A stretch of 64,000 nt of DNA from Sycobia sp. Sy_11 (lineage: Eukaryota > Arthropoda > Insecta > Hymenoptera > Epichrysomallidae): the NCBI GenBank assembly GCA_018907035.1, contig JACCIC010000142.1:840001-904000 (forward strand), given 5' to 3'. The stretch's first letter is position 1, and each line of letters opens with the position of its first letter. The notes below the pieces were generated by a model. That model searched no databases. It saw nothing but the letters and a program-made list of their open reading frames with translations, and was not told where the DNA came from. Both the position numbers and the translations under genes were made by a program. Below are positions 11,041-23,323 of this stretch, piece by piece.

Positions 11041-11482
11041 ATAATGTCTGAAATTATTCAACAACGTTCAGAATGTTGCAGAAGGCCTTTAGTGAGGAGT
11101 CAATATGAAGAGCAAGTATTTTTGATTGGTACAAATGGTTGAAAGACGGTTGAGAACGCGTTGAAAATAACCATATCAATTACTACCAAGAACATATATT
11201 GATGGACTACAAGTCGACAAAATCAAAAAGTTAGTTCAGTAAAATCATCGATTCAGTACTATAGTGCTTGCTGATATTGTTGGAATTTCAAATGGGTCAG
11301 TGAATACCATTTTGAATGATATTTTGTGCCTGGCAGGAGTGAAATCTCGATTGATGCCAAACAACACTCAATTTTTTAGAAAAATAGCGTCGCATGGAGG
11401 TCTCTGAAACAATGCTTTCGGACTATCAGGTCAAAATAGAACGTATAATAACTGGAGATCGGCCTTGGGTCTCATATAATAT
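11041..11482 (+). pseudogene. mariner-like transposase relic, N-terminal half
   Basis: After several frameshifts it reads as the helix-turn-helix half of a mariner transposase (VLADIVGISNGSVNTILND, KSRLMPNN, VSETMLSDYQ, then ITGDRPWVSY near the first catalytic Asp, TGDE-type). It stops abruptly at about 11482 where a Penelope-like fragment of opposite orientation begins, so the Penelope insertion removed or displaced the rest. Confidence 0.6.
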
Positions 11483-12580
11483 ACAATCATACAATCCCCC
11501 TTCCACACAAAATATTCAAAACCAATCTATTTAGTAAAGAATTATAAATATTCCCTAATTTACTTGACTCTAACATTAAAATTATATAATTTCGATTTTT
11601 TGAAATGTGAATACATTCATGACTTCAAACAATGTTCCTTAAACCAGAAGTAATATCTGAACTATATTTATGTTCATAAAATCTCTTATTTAAAAATCTA
11701 CTTGTTTGTCGAATGTAGCATTCACTACATTCAATACAATTAATTTTGTAATCGAGATCAGATTTTAAACATGGACTATTCTTTTCTTTGCAATTTTAAA
11801 TAACTAACTTAAATTGTTACTGTTTTTAAAGAAAATTTGAGTATTATATTTACGAAAATTTGTTTCAATTCTGTATGAGAATCTTCTAGATCGTAAAACT
11901 GTAATGGTGTCCCTATTAACATGAACGCTTACATTATATCGATTTGGTTATTATAAATCTCAAACTATCTCTCAGCAATGAATTTATTAATAAATTCAAT
12001 TGGATATCGAATTGGTTAATGAAAGTGTCCTTACAATCTGCAAATTATTCTGTCTAAAATCCTTATGTAACAATTTTATTGCTCTGTTAATAGCCAAGTA
12101 GGTTTTCTCAACCATCTAAGCTTCATATTATTATTATATCTGATGACATTGATGTCAACTGATTTGAATTTCTTTCGTAAATTTAATTCTGCCATGTACA
12201 GAATTAAAAATATCCACCATTTCATCCACAAAAACTCCTGGAAGAATTGTAAACATATTATCAACATATCTCTTAAACATAAATGGTGCAAATGTGATAC
12301 TTTCTAATTTTGCCATAACTAAATTTGATATAACAGGTGACAGAGGTAACCCCATTGGAGATTCGTGTTGTTTTGCATAAAAATTATTATCAAACAAAAA
12401 AAGTTATTATAAAAAAAAAATTGTTATTAAAGACTAAATTATAGCCTTAAAAAATACATTAATTGTTAATTTTATATGTAAGTGAATTTAAATGCCATTT
12501 TTCTTGTAGAATATCATTTACCAATTCCACAGGTACATTTATAAAAGCTTAAATTATGATTTGTGGCGTAGCCGAAATAA
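11483..12580 (-). mobile_element. Penelope-like element with reverse-transcriptase domain (copy C)
   Basis: Minus-strand reading from 12575 gives NVPVELVNDILQEKW, then (12397-12155) QHESPMGLPLSPVISNLVM and FKRYVDNMFTIL, the finger/palm core of Penelope-type reverse transcriptase; the catalytic YVDD reads YVDN. A second frame continues VDINVIRYNN and LRKPTWLL. The C-terminal GIY-YIG-side scrap lies at 11720-11490. Frameshifts and stops make it dead. It is the only Penelope copy here that keeps palm sequence, and it links copies A, B and D to this class. Confidence 0.75.
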
Positions 12581-12919
12581 GGGATGCCAGTGAATTTATA
12601 TAATATTTATAGTCCCACTCCTCTTAATATTATAAGTAAAACAAAAATTTTAATACTTTATTTTATATTAATAAAGATTGGTAAGTAGTGTTCAATTTAC
12701 GTGACTCAAAAATGATCAATAATTTAATCGCAAAAAGTAAATTGGACAATACCTATCATTCTATATGAATAAAAAATAAAGTATTAAAAATTTTTTTTTA
12801 CATTTCAGATCTAAAAATTGGATTGTGTTCTATAAATATTATATAAACTAATTTTGGGTGAGAACAGAGTATATACATTCATATGCTAGGTTTCAATTTT
12901 AATTTATTCTTTAAAGATG

Positions 12920-13035
12920 CACCGGTGACAGTCGAATTGTTGTTGTTTATATTCACTGATAGTTTTATAAACTAAACTGACAGTTTAGTTCCTGAAGATG
13001 AACCATAGCGGTTCGAAACATTCGACATCGATACA
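12920..13035 (+). mobile_element. Penelope-type terminal scrap with hammerhead-like segment
   Basis: CCTGAAGATGAACC, then GGTTCGAAAC and ATTCGACA, resemble the spacing of a degenerate hammerhead/Penelope terminal block (CTGA, stem II, GAAA) but with an insertion in the core. Support is weak and comes from the similarity of layout only. Confidence 0.3.
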
Positions 13036-13925
13036 TTTAAATTTAAGATGCTGGGCTAGTGAAATTGTCTTTTGCTAATGCCTGCTGCGAGATGAGAAGA
13101 AGAGGCTCCGTTGCAAGCAAGCGGTGACCACGAGTGGCTGCGTGTGTGATGGAGATAGAGTTTATATATCGCGAGTCGGGAGTGAGTGCGAGCGAGTGAG
13201 AGAGAGGGACCATAGTTGAATATATTATAATGCGTCAGAGGCTTACAATAAATGAAGCATTTTAATAGAACCGAGGCGTGTATTTATTGAGTGCTACCCC
13301 CTTGTTTTCTTTAGCGTTGCCCCGCTTTGATCAGCGAACCCCCTTGTGGAAAGAGGATGGGTTGTCAGCAGACGTAGGAGTCAACATGTAGGTGCTGCAG
13401 GAGTAAATATTCTGTATCAGTGGCCAGGGTAAAGGCCATCATATTACAATATATATAACGATTTTTCTAATCCGGCTGGGCCACAGTCAGATGCTAGACC
13501 GCTGCAAGGTTCCAGATTGGCGACGGGGTTAATTGCTTACCATAATACCCATGTACCAGAAGCTTACGCGTCGGAGTCTAAACTCCACTTCCTTGTGAGT
13601 CCCATTCAGCACTCTCTCAAATGGTCTCGACCAGCTACAAAGGTATGAGGAAGGTTCGAGGAGGTCTTAACAGCGAGAATACGCCGTCTACATTAAGTTA
13701 GACAAGGTTTATTACTAATCAGTCGGTAGCCTACACAATCGGCAGCCTATGCATCAAATAGCCTATAAGTTGGTGCGCTATACATCAGATAAACCTCTAA
13801 TGATACCTGTTTGCATCACTCGTAGTTGGGCTCGAGTCTCGCGCACGGTTTGTGCTCACCTTCTAAATCTACACCCCTGTATCTTACTTAAAGCTAATAA
13901 AAAGAGGTAAAAATGGGAGTCTCCG
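13036..13925 (+). mobile_element. Possible LTR and leader of a degenerate LTR element
   Basis: GC-richer non-coding sequence with AATAAA near 13248 and GATTGGCGACGGGG at about 13522, a string that resembles a Ty3/gypsy primer-binding site placed just after an LTR. No second LTR or coding region was found, so the assignment is tentative. It directly precedes the R1-clade LINE relic. Confidence 0.25.
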
Positions 13926-15130
13926 TTGACGGTATCCATAAGACCTACTCACGACCGCGGCAACGCGACCGAGACCGCCGCACGACCGGGCATCGCTTCT
14001 CGAAGACTAATGACTCTATGAACACCACCCAGGCGGCAGGCAAAACAAGGTGACTGGAGAGAAATGAGAGAAATCTGGAGACAAAACCACAAACCCCTCC
14101 TCAGGGCAAGAAAAAGAAAGTTGCAAAGACCAGCAAGCATTTGCGCCCAGCAAAGCAGAGGAAGTGGTAAAAGCTGTAGATGATGACACCTACGCAGCAG
14201 GGATTGTCTTGATGTTCCAGCACAGGCTGCGGACCAATATGAAATAACTAAAGCGGTCCTCAAAACATCTGAGGATGCGGAACTGAGGAAGGAGGGGCTT
14301 ATGAGCCTCAAAGTGTTAATAGTGGTTATTTCAGAAAGGGACATCAGACCTATGCATCTGTGGTCTCTAACAACAGAAATTTGACCAAAAGGCAAAAACC
14401 AGAAAGCAGGCTTGTCACCCCAAAGGCCCAAGTTACCAAAGCCATAATATAGGCACCACCAAATGTGGCCTTCCTCAAGCCAAGGAATGTAGAAAAAATC
14501 TTCTTCATAGGAAAGGCAAAGGAAGTCTTTGAAAAGACTTTCAATCTTAGGCAATCGAAGATCCAGATCAGGAATCTGAGGGAGACTAGAAAGGGTCTCC
14601 TTGTGCAAAAAGGCAACTAAACCGGGATTGCAAAAAATTGAAAGCCTTGACAATCCTTATGGAGTTTTTTAAAATAGAGGCCAGTACAAGGAACAAGCTG
14701 TGGCTCATCATCTGCGATGTGCCGCAAGATGAGAGGACCTCGGTCATATGTGAGCAAAACCAGGGGCTGGCTTCGACAACTGAGGAGTTTTTCGAACAAT
14801 TTTAAAACCGGCCAAAGGAGAGAGACAGCAGCAAACTGGGAGCTGGAAATCACCTGGACAATCGGGGCAAACTCATCGAAAGGAAAAGATTGTAGAGTGG
14901 CTATCTTATCGTGTACAAGATTACCTTAGAATCTCAAGTGCCAATTCTACGAGCACGTAGCCAAGCACTGTAAAGGAGAACAATGCTGCTCCGACCACAG
15001 TTTATCGGGAAATGGCAACAAAGAATGCAACAAAATGGAGTCAGAGCCTAAGTGCGTATATTTTAAAAAGGCTAAGTCACAGTTCCATGGACATCAAATT
15101 TCCAGCATATAAAGCTGCTATGGAGAGATT
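13926..15130 (+). pseudogene. R1-clade LINE relic 1, ORF1
   Basis: Shifting plus-strand frames give gag-like ORF1 pieces (SYASVVSNNRNLTKR, VTKAIIQAPPNVAFL, RNVEKIFFIGKA) and, at 14930-15080, decayed cysteine-histidine knuckles (EHVAKHCKG, KECNKMESEPKC), the normal end of an R1/TRAS-type ORF1. The long minus-strand open frame at 13949-14653 is the antisense shadow. Many stops and indels show age. Confidence 0.6.
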
Positions 15131-15179
15131 AGTTAACTCCACGGATTCTGGACAGTAAAGTACGAAAGAATCAAAGTGG

Positions 15180-17930
15180 ACCTGTTCTACGCTTAGGGCA
15201 GCTAAATTACAGACAAACGCACATTTACTTCTGAAATAAGAACAAAATGCATAGAAAATGGAGTAGACATGCTTGCAACCTCCTTCTTCTCCAGGAACCC
15301 ATACCAGCGCAGCGGCCGAAGAGAGACGTTCAGCCTGCGGACGAGCATGGCATATATGGAAGGGAATATCCCCTGGGCCGCGATAGCACTCCTCAATCTT
15401 GAGGTATCAGTGCTGAAATTAAAACGCAATTTGCGGTAGCGGAGGTGAGGATGCGCACTTTGTCGATGTATGTGGTTAGTGGATACATGCATATGAGCCA
15501 CAAAATAGAGAGGCACGCAAATAAATAAGGTGCTGCACACACTTCGGGGGAGGATGGTGCTATTTGGTGTCTATTTCAACGCCAAATCCAATCAAGCCCT
15601 GCGGGTACTGACCGCACGGACTGCAAAGACGAGGAACTGGAAAACTTCATAGCGTACTGGAATCTCAGGATTGACAGTGTATCAGGTAGTATAACTCTTG
15701 TTTCCATGAATCTGGAAACACTCATCTAAGGATGGGCTGTCAAAGACGATCGGACTTCGAGTATTCACAGAACGATCATGTTCCGCCCAAATGGTCCTTG
15801 CACACCTTCTAGTATAGGTGCTGAAAATCAGGGACAGAAGAGAGTCTGTTGAGAGAGTCCGCTCGCTAACAGCTCGCTAACTTTGAGGAAAGCGTGCAAT
15901 GCTACCATACCGAGGAGTAGGGTAGCTACTGGGAGGATTTCCTGATGGAACTCCAAATTAGATAGGATAATGAGGGCTACCAGACAAGCCCGTATTCCAG
16001 AAAGAGCGTGACCCCGTTATACGGGACCACCTCAAGAAAAAATATAAAGCTGCTAGGAAGGAGTATGTCCGTAGACTCAGGCATATCAAAGAGACCAAAT
16101 GGCAAGACTTTGTCAGAGGGAAAAGTAATCAGAACCCTAGGGGCATAGCTTACCGGCTTCAAGTGAGTAAGCTGTTCATCAAAGAAGTTACTTGCAACGT
16201 AAATCTGCATGATACCACTTATACGACGGACTGGGTGAGTTCAGCTGCAGCAGTACTGCACTGAACACCCTGTTCACTCCAGACAATATATAGGATGGAA
16301 CGCAAGAGTAGAAAGATATGAGGTAGTACTTGAACAACACCCTCCCCTCCGTAGGGGCAGTGGGTGAATTTAATCTCTTTCAGTTGGAGCAGGTCTTGGC
16401 CAAGATAAAGCTGGACAAGGCCCCTGGCCATGACAGCTTCAACTTGGCCATCATTCGTACAGCACTGCCGACCATCAGGGAGGACCTGATTAATATATAC
16501 AACTCGTGCATGAGGTTTTCGGTCATGCCCAATGAGTGGCGGGTCGTACAGATCGTCACAATCCGCAAAGACAAAGCACCTGAGGACCCTTTCTCCTATA
16601 GCCCTATTTGCCTATTGCCAATACTCGGCAAAGCCCTTGAAGCTCTAATACTGAACAAATTAAAGAGGATCATTGAAACAAGGTTATCAGCAAAACAATA
16701 TCTCTTAAAACCAGAGAGAGCGATTCACCGAGGACGCCATAGTTCAGTTTCGTAGGTCTGTGAGTGAATCGAGTCGAAAATGTGTTGTAGTAATCTTCCT
16801 GGACATCAAGGGCGCCTTTGACAATGGCTCGTGGGTCATTGTACTAACAGCAATGAAAAGCAAAGCGTACCACAGGGGTCTCTGTAACCTAATAAGAGAT
16901 TACCTGAAGGGTCGGCGAGTTCTCATTCGAGATGGCTTTGAGGAAGTACAACTTGGGATCAGTAAGGGATGCCCTCAGTGATTGGTACTAGGCCCAAATC
17001 TGTGGAACAGTGTCCTTGATCCTCTTCTTTGATAGTTCGCAAGACTAGGGTGCGAAGTCATTGCCTCTACAGACGGTATTGCGCTCCTTGTGGAGGGAGA
17101 CTTGCGTAGAGAGATCGAAAGGATAAGCCAGAATTACATTGAAGAAGTGGAATCCTGTTGTCGCCTCAATAAAACGAGGCTGGTCTCTCAAAAGTGTGGA
17201 ATGTTGATATTGAGAGGCCGCCTTCACCCAAGAGTCCCACCTTTCATTAGGATTGGTTGCTCAAGGGTGAAGAGATTAGAAAGCGTGAGATACCTTGGAA
17301 TCCACTTCGGCGAACATCTTAAAATCGGCTTCCATTTGAAAGTAGTACAATTCAAATGTGTGGTCAAATGCGCCTTAAATTTAAGGCGCGTAGTACTAAC
17401 TATAGCGGGCTGTTCATGATTTGATGTGTGTAGAACAGCAACATGTAGTACAAGTATGTAGAACAGCAAGTTTGCAAGTACTCAAATACACGGGCTCATT
17501 TGAGTCACTGGTGCGTACAGAACCAAATCGACTGACGCCCAAGCAGAGATAGCTGGCAAACTTCCCATCGCGCTAGAATGCAAACGTCGAGCGGAACTGT
17601 ATGTAAACTATAAAAGTGCAGCCTCACCTGAGGACCAACGTTGTGCCGCGCGAGAAATATCGTACAGATACCTCGATACCTGGCGGGAAATCTGGGACAA
17701 CTCGATAAACGGTAGGCTGACACTTTCTTACCTACCTAGTAACAAAGATAGGATCGGGGCAGATTCGATTAGGCCGTCACGATGGCTAATCTAATTCCTC
17801 ACTGGCCATGGAGATTTCGGATCATATCTCTCTCGCTTTCATCTGAGAGAGAGATATAACATGCTCATGTGGGGAGGCGGACAAACCAGAGCACGTCCTG
17901 ACCGTCTGTCCCAAATATGAAGAAACGGTT
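15180..17930 (+). pseudogene. R1-clade LINE relic 1, ORF2 (endonuclease and reverse transcriptase)
   Basis: Endonuclease is badly decayed (15180-16000). Reverse-transcriptase blocks are clear at 16330-17420: KLDKAPGHDSFN, LPILGKALEALILNKLK, IFLDIKGAFDNGSW, GISKGCPQ and RYLGIHFGE. The catalytic YADD is replaced by STDG near 17062. Downstream come FLTGHGDFGSYLSRF and a CSCG...PEHVL...C zinc finger at about 17855-17920, the standard C-terminus of R1/TRAS-type ORF2. It is non-functional. Its 3' end is shared with the minus-strand copy at 38030-39235. Confidence 0.75.
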
Positions 17931-18079
17931 CATTATTCCATATGCGGATCAGATTGAGTTCTGAGCTCTATTAAGCGAGGCGCATTACAAGACCTTCGAA
18001 AATCTAGTCAAAGAACTCCTCCAGACCAAGGAGTCACTCGAAGTGATAGAGAATCTTCTTATAGCAGAGATAACAGAGG

Positions 18080-18169
18080 ACACTGAATAGGTAGGTAGGG
18101 ATCTAACAGTTGCAAAAGAAAATTAAAGCTCTAATCATATCCACTGGCAAATATATACACTGGCAAATA

Positions 18170-18219
<50 letters not shown>

Positions 18220-18540
18220 TTTATTTATTCGTACAAGTAAACCTGCACTATACACCGGTCTACAAATCAGCAAATAAGTAACAGCGAATAAGAACTAACC
18301 AGCCTTTAAACTGATTGGGACCTTTAGTCTGGATTAACAATATGCAATAAACAGTGGTTCGGTTCACACTATAAACTGTAGATCCACAAAACTCACAACG
18401 ATATACAGATCTGCAATTAAAGAAAAGTAAAGCAACAAATGAAAGTTTTGGACCACAACCTGCCGATAAAGCGAAAGCTAGGTGCAGCCGGGAATGTTAA
18501 TGTATAACTGAACAACCTTTGGTTTTTCTTTTATTTGTGT
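18080..18540 (+). mobile_element. 3' untranslated region of R1-clade LINE relic 1
   Basis: It follows ORF2 and holds an (AT)n tract (18174-18215). The segment 18230-18500, including AAGCTAGGTGCAGCCGGGAA, matches the minus strand of 38570-38085 in order, so it is the family's 3' UTR. Similarity ends near 18505. Confidence 0.65.
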
Positions 18541-18639
18541 GAGTGGAGGAAATAACCGGGATTTATTATAATAATCAACACCTTAATATTGAATGAACAT
18601 TCATATCTTATACTGATGTTTTGTTTACAGAAGATTCCA

Positions 18640-19370
18640 TGTGCACAATTTCGCATTACCTTGCCGAGACATCAAATTTCATCAACTAATCAGTACTAAC
18701 TCTGGAATGGACATTTGTGACATAGAGATCGAACTATTTTTTGAAGCAGCTGAGGCCTATAATCGAGAGCTACTGAAAGACTCATACCATTTCTAGATAA
18801 CAAGCCAGTAGGGTTGAACATAGTTAATCGAGACATTTCACAATTTAAGTGGCAGTTCTTACTCGCCGATGCTGTGCCATCGGAATACTTTTACTCAGGA
18901 GGGTTTACTCTAACATTTTATTATTTCCTGTCATCCCATTCGTAATTTATAGTGGCATCACAGGGGCGATGTTGCAGGGAAACCGACAGTAAGCATTTAT
19001 AACATTCTAGGTACAATAACCAATACATCTGAGGCCATTTGCTCGGGAGTTCTACCTTTATTTATTCAGATAAACCATTGCCACTGGCATAATGATCATG
19101 ACTGGCTGCGCGGCTTCTAGTGCGGCTGCAGCCTCTTGCAATGTCTGCGCGACTGTGGGGCCTTCACTTCCTGCATACGCCTCCTTTCTTTCCGGCATAC
19201 TTTCAGTAGATATCTGGCGTGTTGTATTCGCTTTTGTCTCCGATTGTTTTTTGCCTTCATCATGCTCCTCCCAAAATGATACGGCAGGTGTCGATCACTC
19301 TAGGGCTTATGAGGTGCACATTACGGGTCGTTCAGCAACACCTATAGCATGACTTTCTTTTCCGAGGGTA
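18640..19370 (-). pseudogene. R1-clade ORF1-like fragment
   Basis: The DNA at about 19085-19300 matches 37240-37440 in the same orientation (for example TGGCGTGTTGTATTCGC against TGGCGTGTCGTCTTCGC), and both read as decayed minus-strand ORF1. It points opposite to relic 1, so it is a separate insertion. It ends just before the mariner at 19382. The stretch 18640-19080 has no clear coding. Confidence 0.45.
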
Positions 19371-19381
19371 TGGGCGTCATA

Positions 19382-20674
19382 CGCTGGTGGATTGATAAGT
19401 TTCCAGCCTGACCAAGAGATGGCTCCACTAGGCCTACCTTGAGGTGGCGTTCTACAGAACCATCCTTCGATAGCTTGTAGCTATAGTTTCAGTTAGTCTA
19501 CGATCGCCATGTTGCTTTAGGTTTGAGAGCACGCCAAACAAGACGCCTCTGTGTTTTTCGTAATAGAAAAAGCTGGAAAATCGTGCTGTCATCAAATACT
19601 TTTATTTGAAGGAGTTAACGCCGAAGGGTATTAAAGAAGAGATGGACTCAATACTGGCGACATTCTCCCCATCATATTCAAGCGTTAAGCAGTGGGTTTT
19701 CGAGTTAAAAAAGGATCGTGTGAGCACCTCTGATGAGACTCGCTCAGGACGCCCCATTGAGGTCACAACTCCAAATATGATCGAAAAAAACCATCAAATA
19801 GGGCTGATAGATCGCAGATTAAAAGTGCGTGAGATAGCTAAGACCTGTAAGATATCATATGAACGTGTTCAAAATATTTTGCCCCAACATTTGTATATGG
19901 AAAAGCTGTGTGTAAGATGGGTGCCGCGTTTGCTAACAGTCGACCAAAAATTCATTCGAAAGAACATTTCTACCGTCAATTTGGCGTTGTAGAAGCGTTA
20001 TTCAAGCGAATTTTTCCGTCGATTCGTAACCGTTGATGAAGCTTGGGTCCACCACTACACTCGTGAAACCAAAAAACAGTCTAAACAGTAGATTGGACCA
20101 GGGTAACCAATTCCAAAGAAGGCAAAAACAATTTTTTCGGTAAACAAGGTTATGGCTACTGTTTTTTGGGGTGTGAGAGGTATTATATACATTGATTACC
20201 TTGAAAAGGGTAAAACTATAACTGGTCAATACTGCGCAGACTTATTGCAACGTTTGAGCTACGAAGTGATTATATTAAGCGCCCTCATCTGGCGAAGAAA
20301 AAAATCTTGTTTCATCACGAGAACGCACCAGCACACACGTCAATCGTTGCTATGGCTAAAATCAACGATCTGAAGTTTAAATAGATGCTGCAACCCTCCC
20401 TACTCATCCAACCTAGACCAGAGTGACTATTATCTGTTTCCTAACCTTAAAAAATGGCTTGGCGGTAAGAGATTTGCGGACAATGAAGAAGTAATCAAAG
20501 CTGTAAATGGGTATTTGGGGGAGCTTGACAAATCAAAGAGATGGCATTACTAGACTAGAACTCCGCTATGAGAAATGTATCAGCCTTGGAGGAGATTATG
20601 TTGAGAAATTAAAAAAAAATTCTTAAAAATGTTGTTTTTCGTGGTCACGCCGGAAACTTATCCATCGACCCTCG
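19382..20674 (+). mobile_element. mariner element with both terminal repeats, dead
   Basis: The element is 1293 bp. Its ends are imperfect inverted repeats of about 30 bp (both contain GATAAGTTTCC followed by a GC...TGACC block), flanked by TA on each side (19380-81 and 20675-76), as expected for mariner. The transposase relic starts near 19563 and reads ELTPKGIKEEMDS, DRRLKVREIAKTCKISYE, KLCVRWVPRLLTVDQK, FVTVDEAWVHHY (first Asp), MATVFWGVRGIIYIDYL and WLGGKRFADNEEV, close in style to the cecropia/SETMAR-type mariners. Stops and frameshifts occur from 19990 on. Confidence 0.85.
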
Positions 20675-21560
20675 TATACCTCAGCAGTGATGGTTTCATT
20701 TAGTTTTAGCAGCTCGTAGTAGAGCATACCATGCCATTCCTTACCACAATTCCGACAGCCCCTCAGAAGCACTACTATCAATCTTTTCCGTACACTATCT
20801 AGTTATGATGGTGGCCTTTCTGGCCATAGTGTCGTCGTAGGGCGGGGAAAATTGGCAGATTGTACAATAACTGTATTGTACGTCGCCTGTGATCCGTTGG
20901 ACGGCTCTTGAATGCATGCAGTCTCAATTTGCGCTTCTGTTGCCGAGATTTCAGAAGAGCTCAATCCGTTTTTATACTTGAGGCGGTGAGTGTTTCGATG
21001 GATATTAAGCGAGTTTTCTGGGTGTAGCAGTTCATGGGGAATCTCTTGATCGTTACAGGTACCATCCTTGTCGTAGATTTTGCTTTTTAATGGTACTGTA
21101 ATACTTTCTTTCTACTCCATATATTGAGCATTTTGCCGCTCTCAACAACTTGTATCTCATGGTACGACTGACTTAAGTCAATCTTGAACAGGCGCCTAGC
21201 ATTTCGTAAATTGTCTAGTAGGACGACCATGTGTAATAGATATGCGTTTTGATTACGACATTAACTGCCCGATAGTAGATGCAGAAACTTACTTTGACAT
21301 TGTTTTTTCGGGATGGTTACCAGGCAGTTGCTCTAGGAACTTTCTGTTACGGGAATATTTAAGCTACTTAGTGTTTCCTCCAGCTGCTCAATAAATACCT
21401 TTATGTATTCTCGAGAATCTCCGGTGAACTGTACGCGCTAATGTTGTAATAACAGTAATAATACCATTATTTTTGGCCATGTTGGTGCTGTGTCTTACCG
21501 GCAGCGTCCGAAGTTCAGGAGGGTAGCCTGCATAGTTATTCGTAATAAATTTTGATAATT
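20675..21560 (-). pseudogene. LTR-retrotransposon reverse-transcriptase relic plus mariner scrap
   Basis: On the minus strand, about 21350-21050 reads LPSRKNNVKVSFCIYYRAVN and KTHIYYTWSSY, resembling the Ty3/gypsy reverse-transcriptase lead-in (xxKKDGSxRFCIDYRxLN). Many stops. At 20680-20760 the minus strand reads MLYYELLKLNETITAEVY, a mariner scrap unrelated to the neighbouring 19382-20674 copy by orientation. Both are old. Confidence 0.4.
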
Positions 21561-22034
21561 TAATTGAGTTAATCTCTAATGCATTGACAAAACTTGCGTT
21601 TTCAGTTTCATAACTTCATATGTTTCATTAAAAATATAGAACATTAAAAGTTTTAACCAATTTTAAGAATAAGTAAGTGTAATTTTCAAGTGGTCTCATT
21701 ATTTACCGCATCACATTTCTAGTCTGAGTGTCCTTCAAATTAAGAACCGATACTATTTCTTGCTGACCATTACCAGACAAATATTGTGCCATAAAATTTG
21801 TTCATATGGTCCTTCTGCAGTATGAGCTTGTTGATCACTGATTTTATCAGAATCTTCCAGCATTTTGCCTAACTCTGTAATTTTCGTATCTGCAGCTTAA
21901 TAGTGTATCCGTGTTGAGCATCTATTTCTCATACTAAATCTATATCCGCTTCGCACTATTCTTAAAAATTATACATAATGTTCGATATAATTCCTGATCC
22001 ATGCATTAGTTATTGTGTAATATCTCTCATTTAA
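21561..22034. other. AT-rich DNA, left flank of the chimeric mariner
   Basis: No gene or repeat was recognised. It ends in TTTAATA, whose TA is the target site of the mariner starting at 22037. Confidence 0.4.
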
Positions 22035-22202
22035 TATTAGGAGTGTGAATAAGTCTTTCCCGTTTTTTGTAAGAGATGGCGCCACCAATACTGTGCGAGT
22101 ATTCAATGGTTACATATGTCATAATCAAAGCTTATTCATATGTCAACAATTCCATACTAACACATTAGTTAAAATTTTTTCGCATCATAAATTTTTGATA
22201 TC

Positions 22203-23245
22203 GTGAAAATGTCGAAATTTGAGCCGAGTCGACGTCATTTGCGGGAAGTTTCACTTTATTGGTTCAATTTGAAGAAATCTGCTGCCGAGACGCATCTATT
22301 GCTTCAGGAGGCTTATGGAGAAGGTTGTGTCGATGATTCAAGTGTTCGCGGATGGTTTCGACGCTTCGAAAGCGGTGATTTCGACGTGGAAGACAAGGAG
22401 CGTTCCGGGCGGCCGCAAATCTTTGAAGATCGAGAATTGGCGACTTTGCTTGATGAAGATTCTTGTCAAACACAAGAAGAACTTGCTGAAGCATTGGGAG
22501 TTGACCGAACAACCATTTCCAAGCGTTTGAAAGCCATGGGAATGATCCAAAAGCAAGGAAAGTGGGTGCCGTACGAACTGAAGCTGAGAGACGTCGAACG
22601 GCGTTTTTTCACTTGCGAACAGCTGCTTCAGCGACATAAAAAAAAGGGTTTTCTGCATCGTATCGTGACTGGCGATGAAAAGTGGATACGTTACGATAAT
22701 CCGAAGCGAAGAAAATCATGGGGACTACCCGGCCATGCATCATCATCGACGGCCAAGCCAAATATTCATGGCGCCAAGCTCATGCTCTGTATATGGTGGG
22801 ACCAGCTAGGTGTGGTTTACTATGAGCTTCTGAATCCGAATGAAAGGATCACAGGCGAGGTCTATCGACGACAATTGATGCGTTTGAGCCGCGCACTGCG
22901 AGAAAAACGGCCACAATACTCCGACAGGCACGACAAAGTTATTTTGCAACATGGCAATGCTCGCCCACATGTGCACCGCCGGTGAAAACATACTTAGAAA
23001 CGCTCAAATGGGAAGTCCTACCCCACCCGCCGTATAGTCCAGACGTTGCTCCGTCTGATTACCATCTCTTCAGATCGATGACGCATGGCCTGGCTGACCA
23101 GCACTTCCATTCCTACGAGGAAGCCAAAAAATGGGTGGATGACTGGATAGAGGCCAAACCGGTCGAATTTTTTCGCAACGGGATTCGTATGTTGCTAGAA
23201 AGATGGGAAAAAGTTGTAGCTAGCGATGGCCAATACTTTCAATAA
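22203..23245 (+). pseudogene. mariner transposase, left-arm copy (frameshift and lost catalytic Asp)
   Basis: It encodes a nearly full-length (about 348 residues over two frames) mariner transposase: N-terminal helix-turn-helix pair (residues 5-110, with VDRTTISKRLKAMGM), HRIVTGDEKWIRYDN with the first catalytic Asp, then HGNARPH where mariners have HDNARPH, so the second catalytic Asp is Gly (GGC at 22953-55). A 1-nt deletion near 22973 shifts the frame; the rest continues from 22982 as VKTYLETLKWEVLPHPPYSP and APSDYHLF, which holds the third Asp. Both defects also occur in the right-arm copy, so they predate the duplication. It cannot have catalysed its own movement. Confidence 0.9.
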
Positions 23246-23323
23246 TTCATTTGTAACCATTTTTTCACAATAAAGGCTCAAAATTTGAAAAAAAACGGGA
23301 AAGACTTATTCACATACCTGATA

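Noticed and set aside
13949..14653. 234-residue minus-strand open frame
   Set aside because: It overlaps the plus-strand R1-clade ORF1 relic, has no motif, and is best explained as its antisense shadow.
18085..18115. Telomeric TTAGG repeats as a TRAS-type target
   Set aside because: There is only a short GGTAGGTAGGG string after ORF2; no TTAGG array exists in the window, so telomere targeting is not supported.
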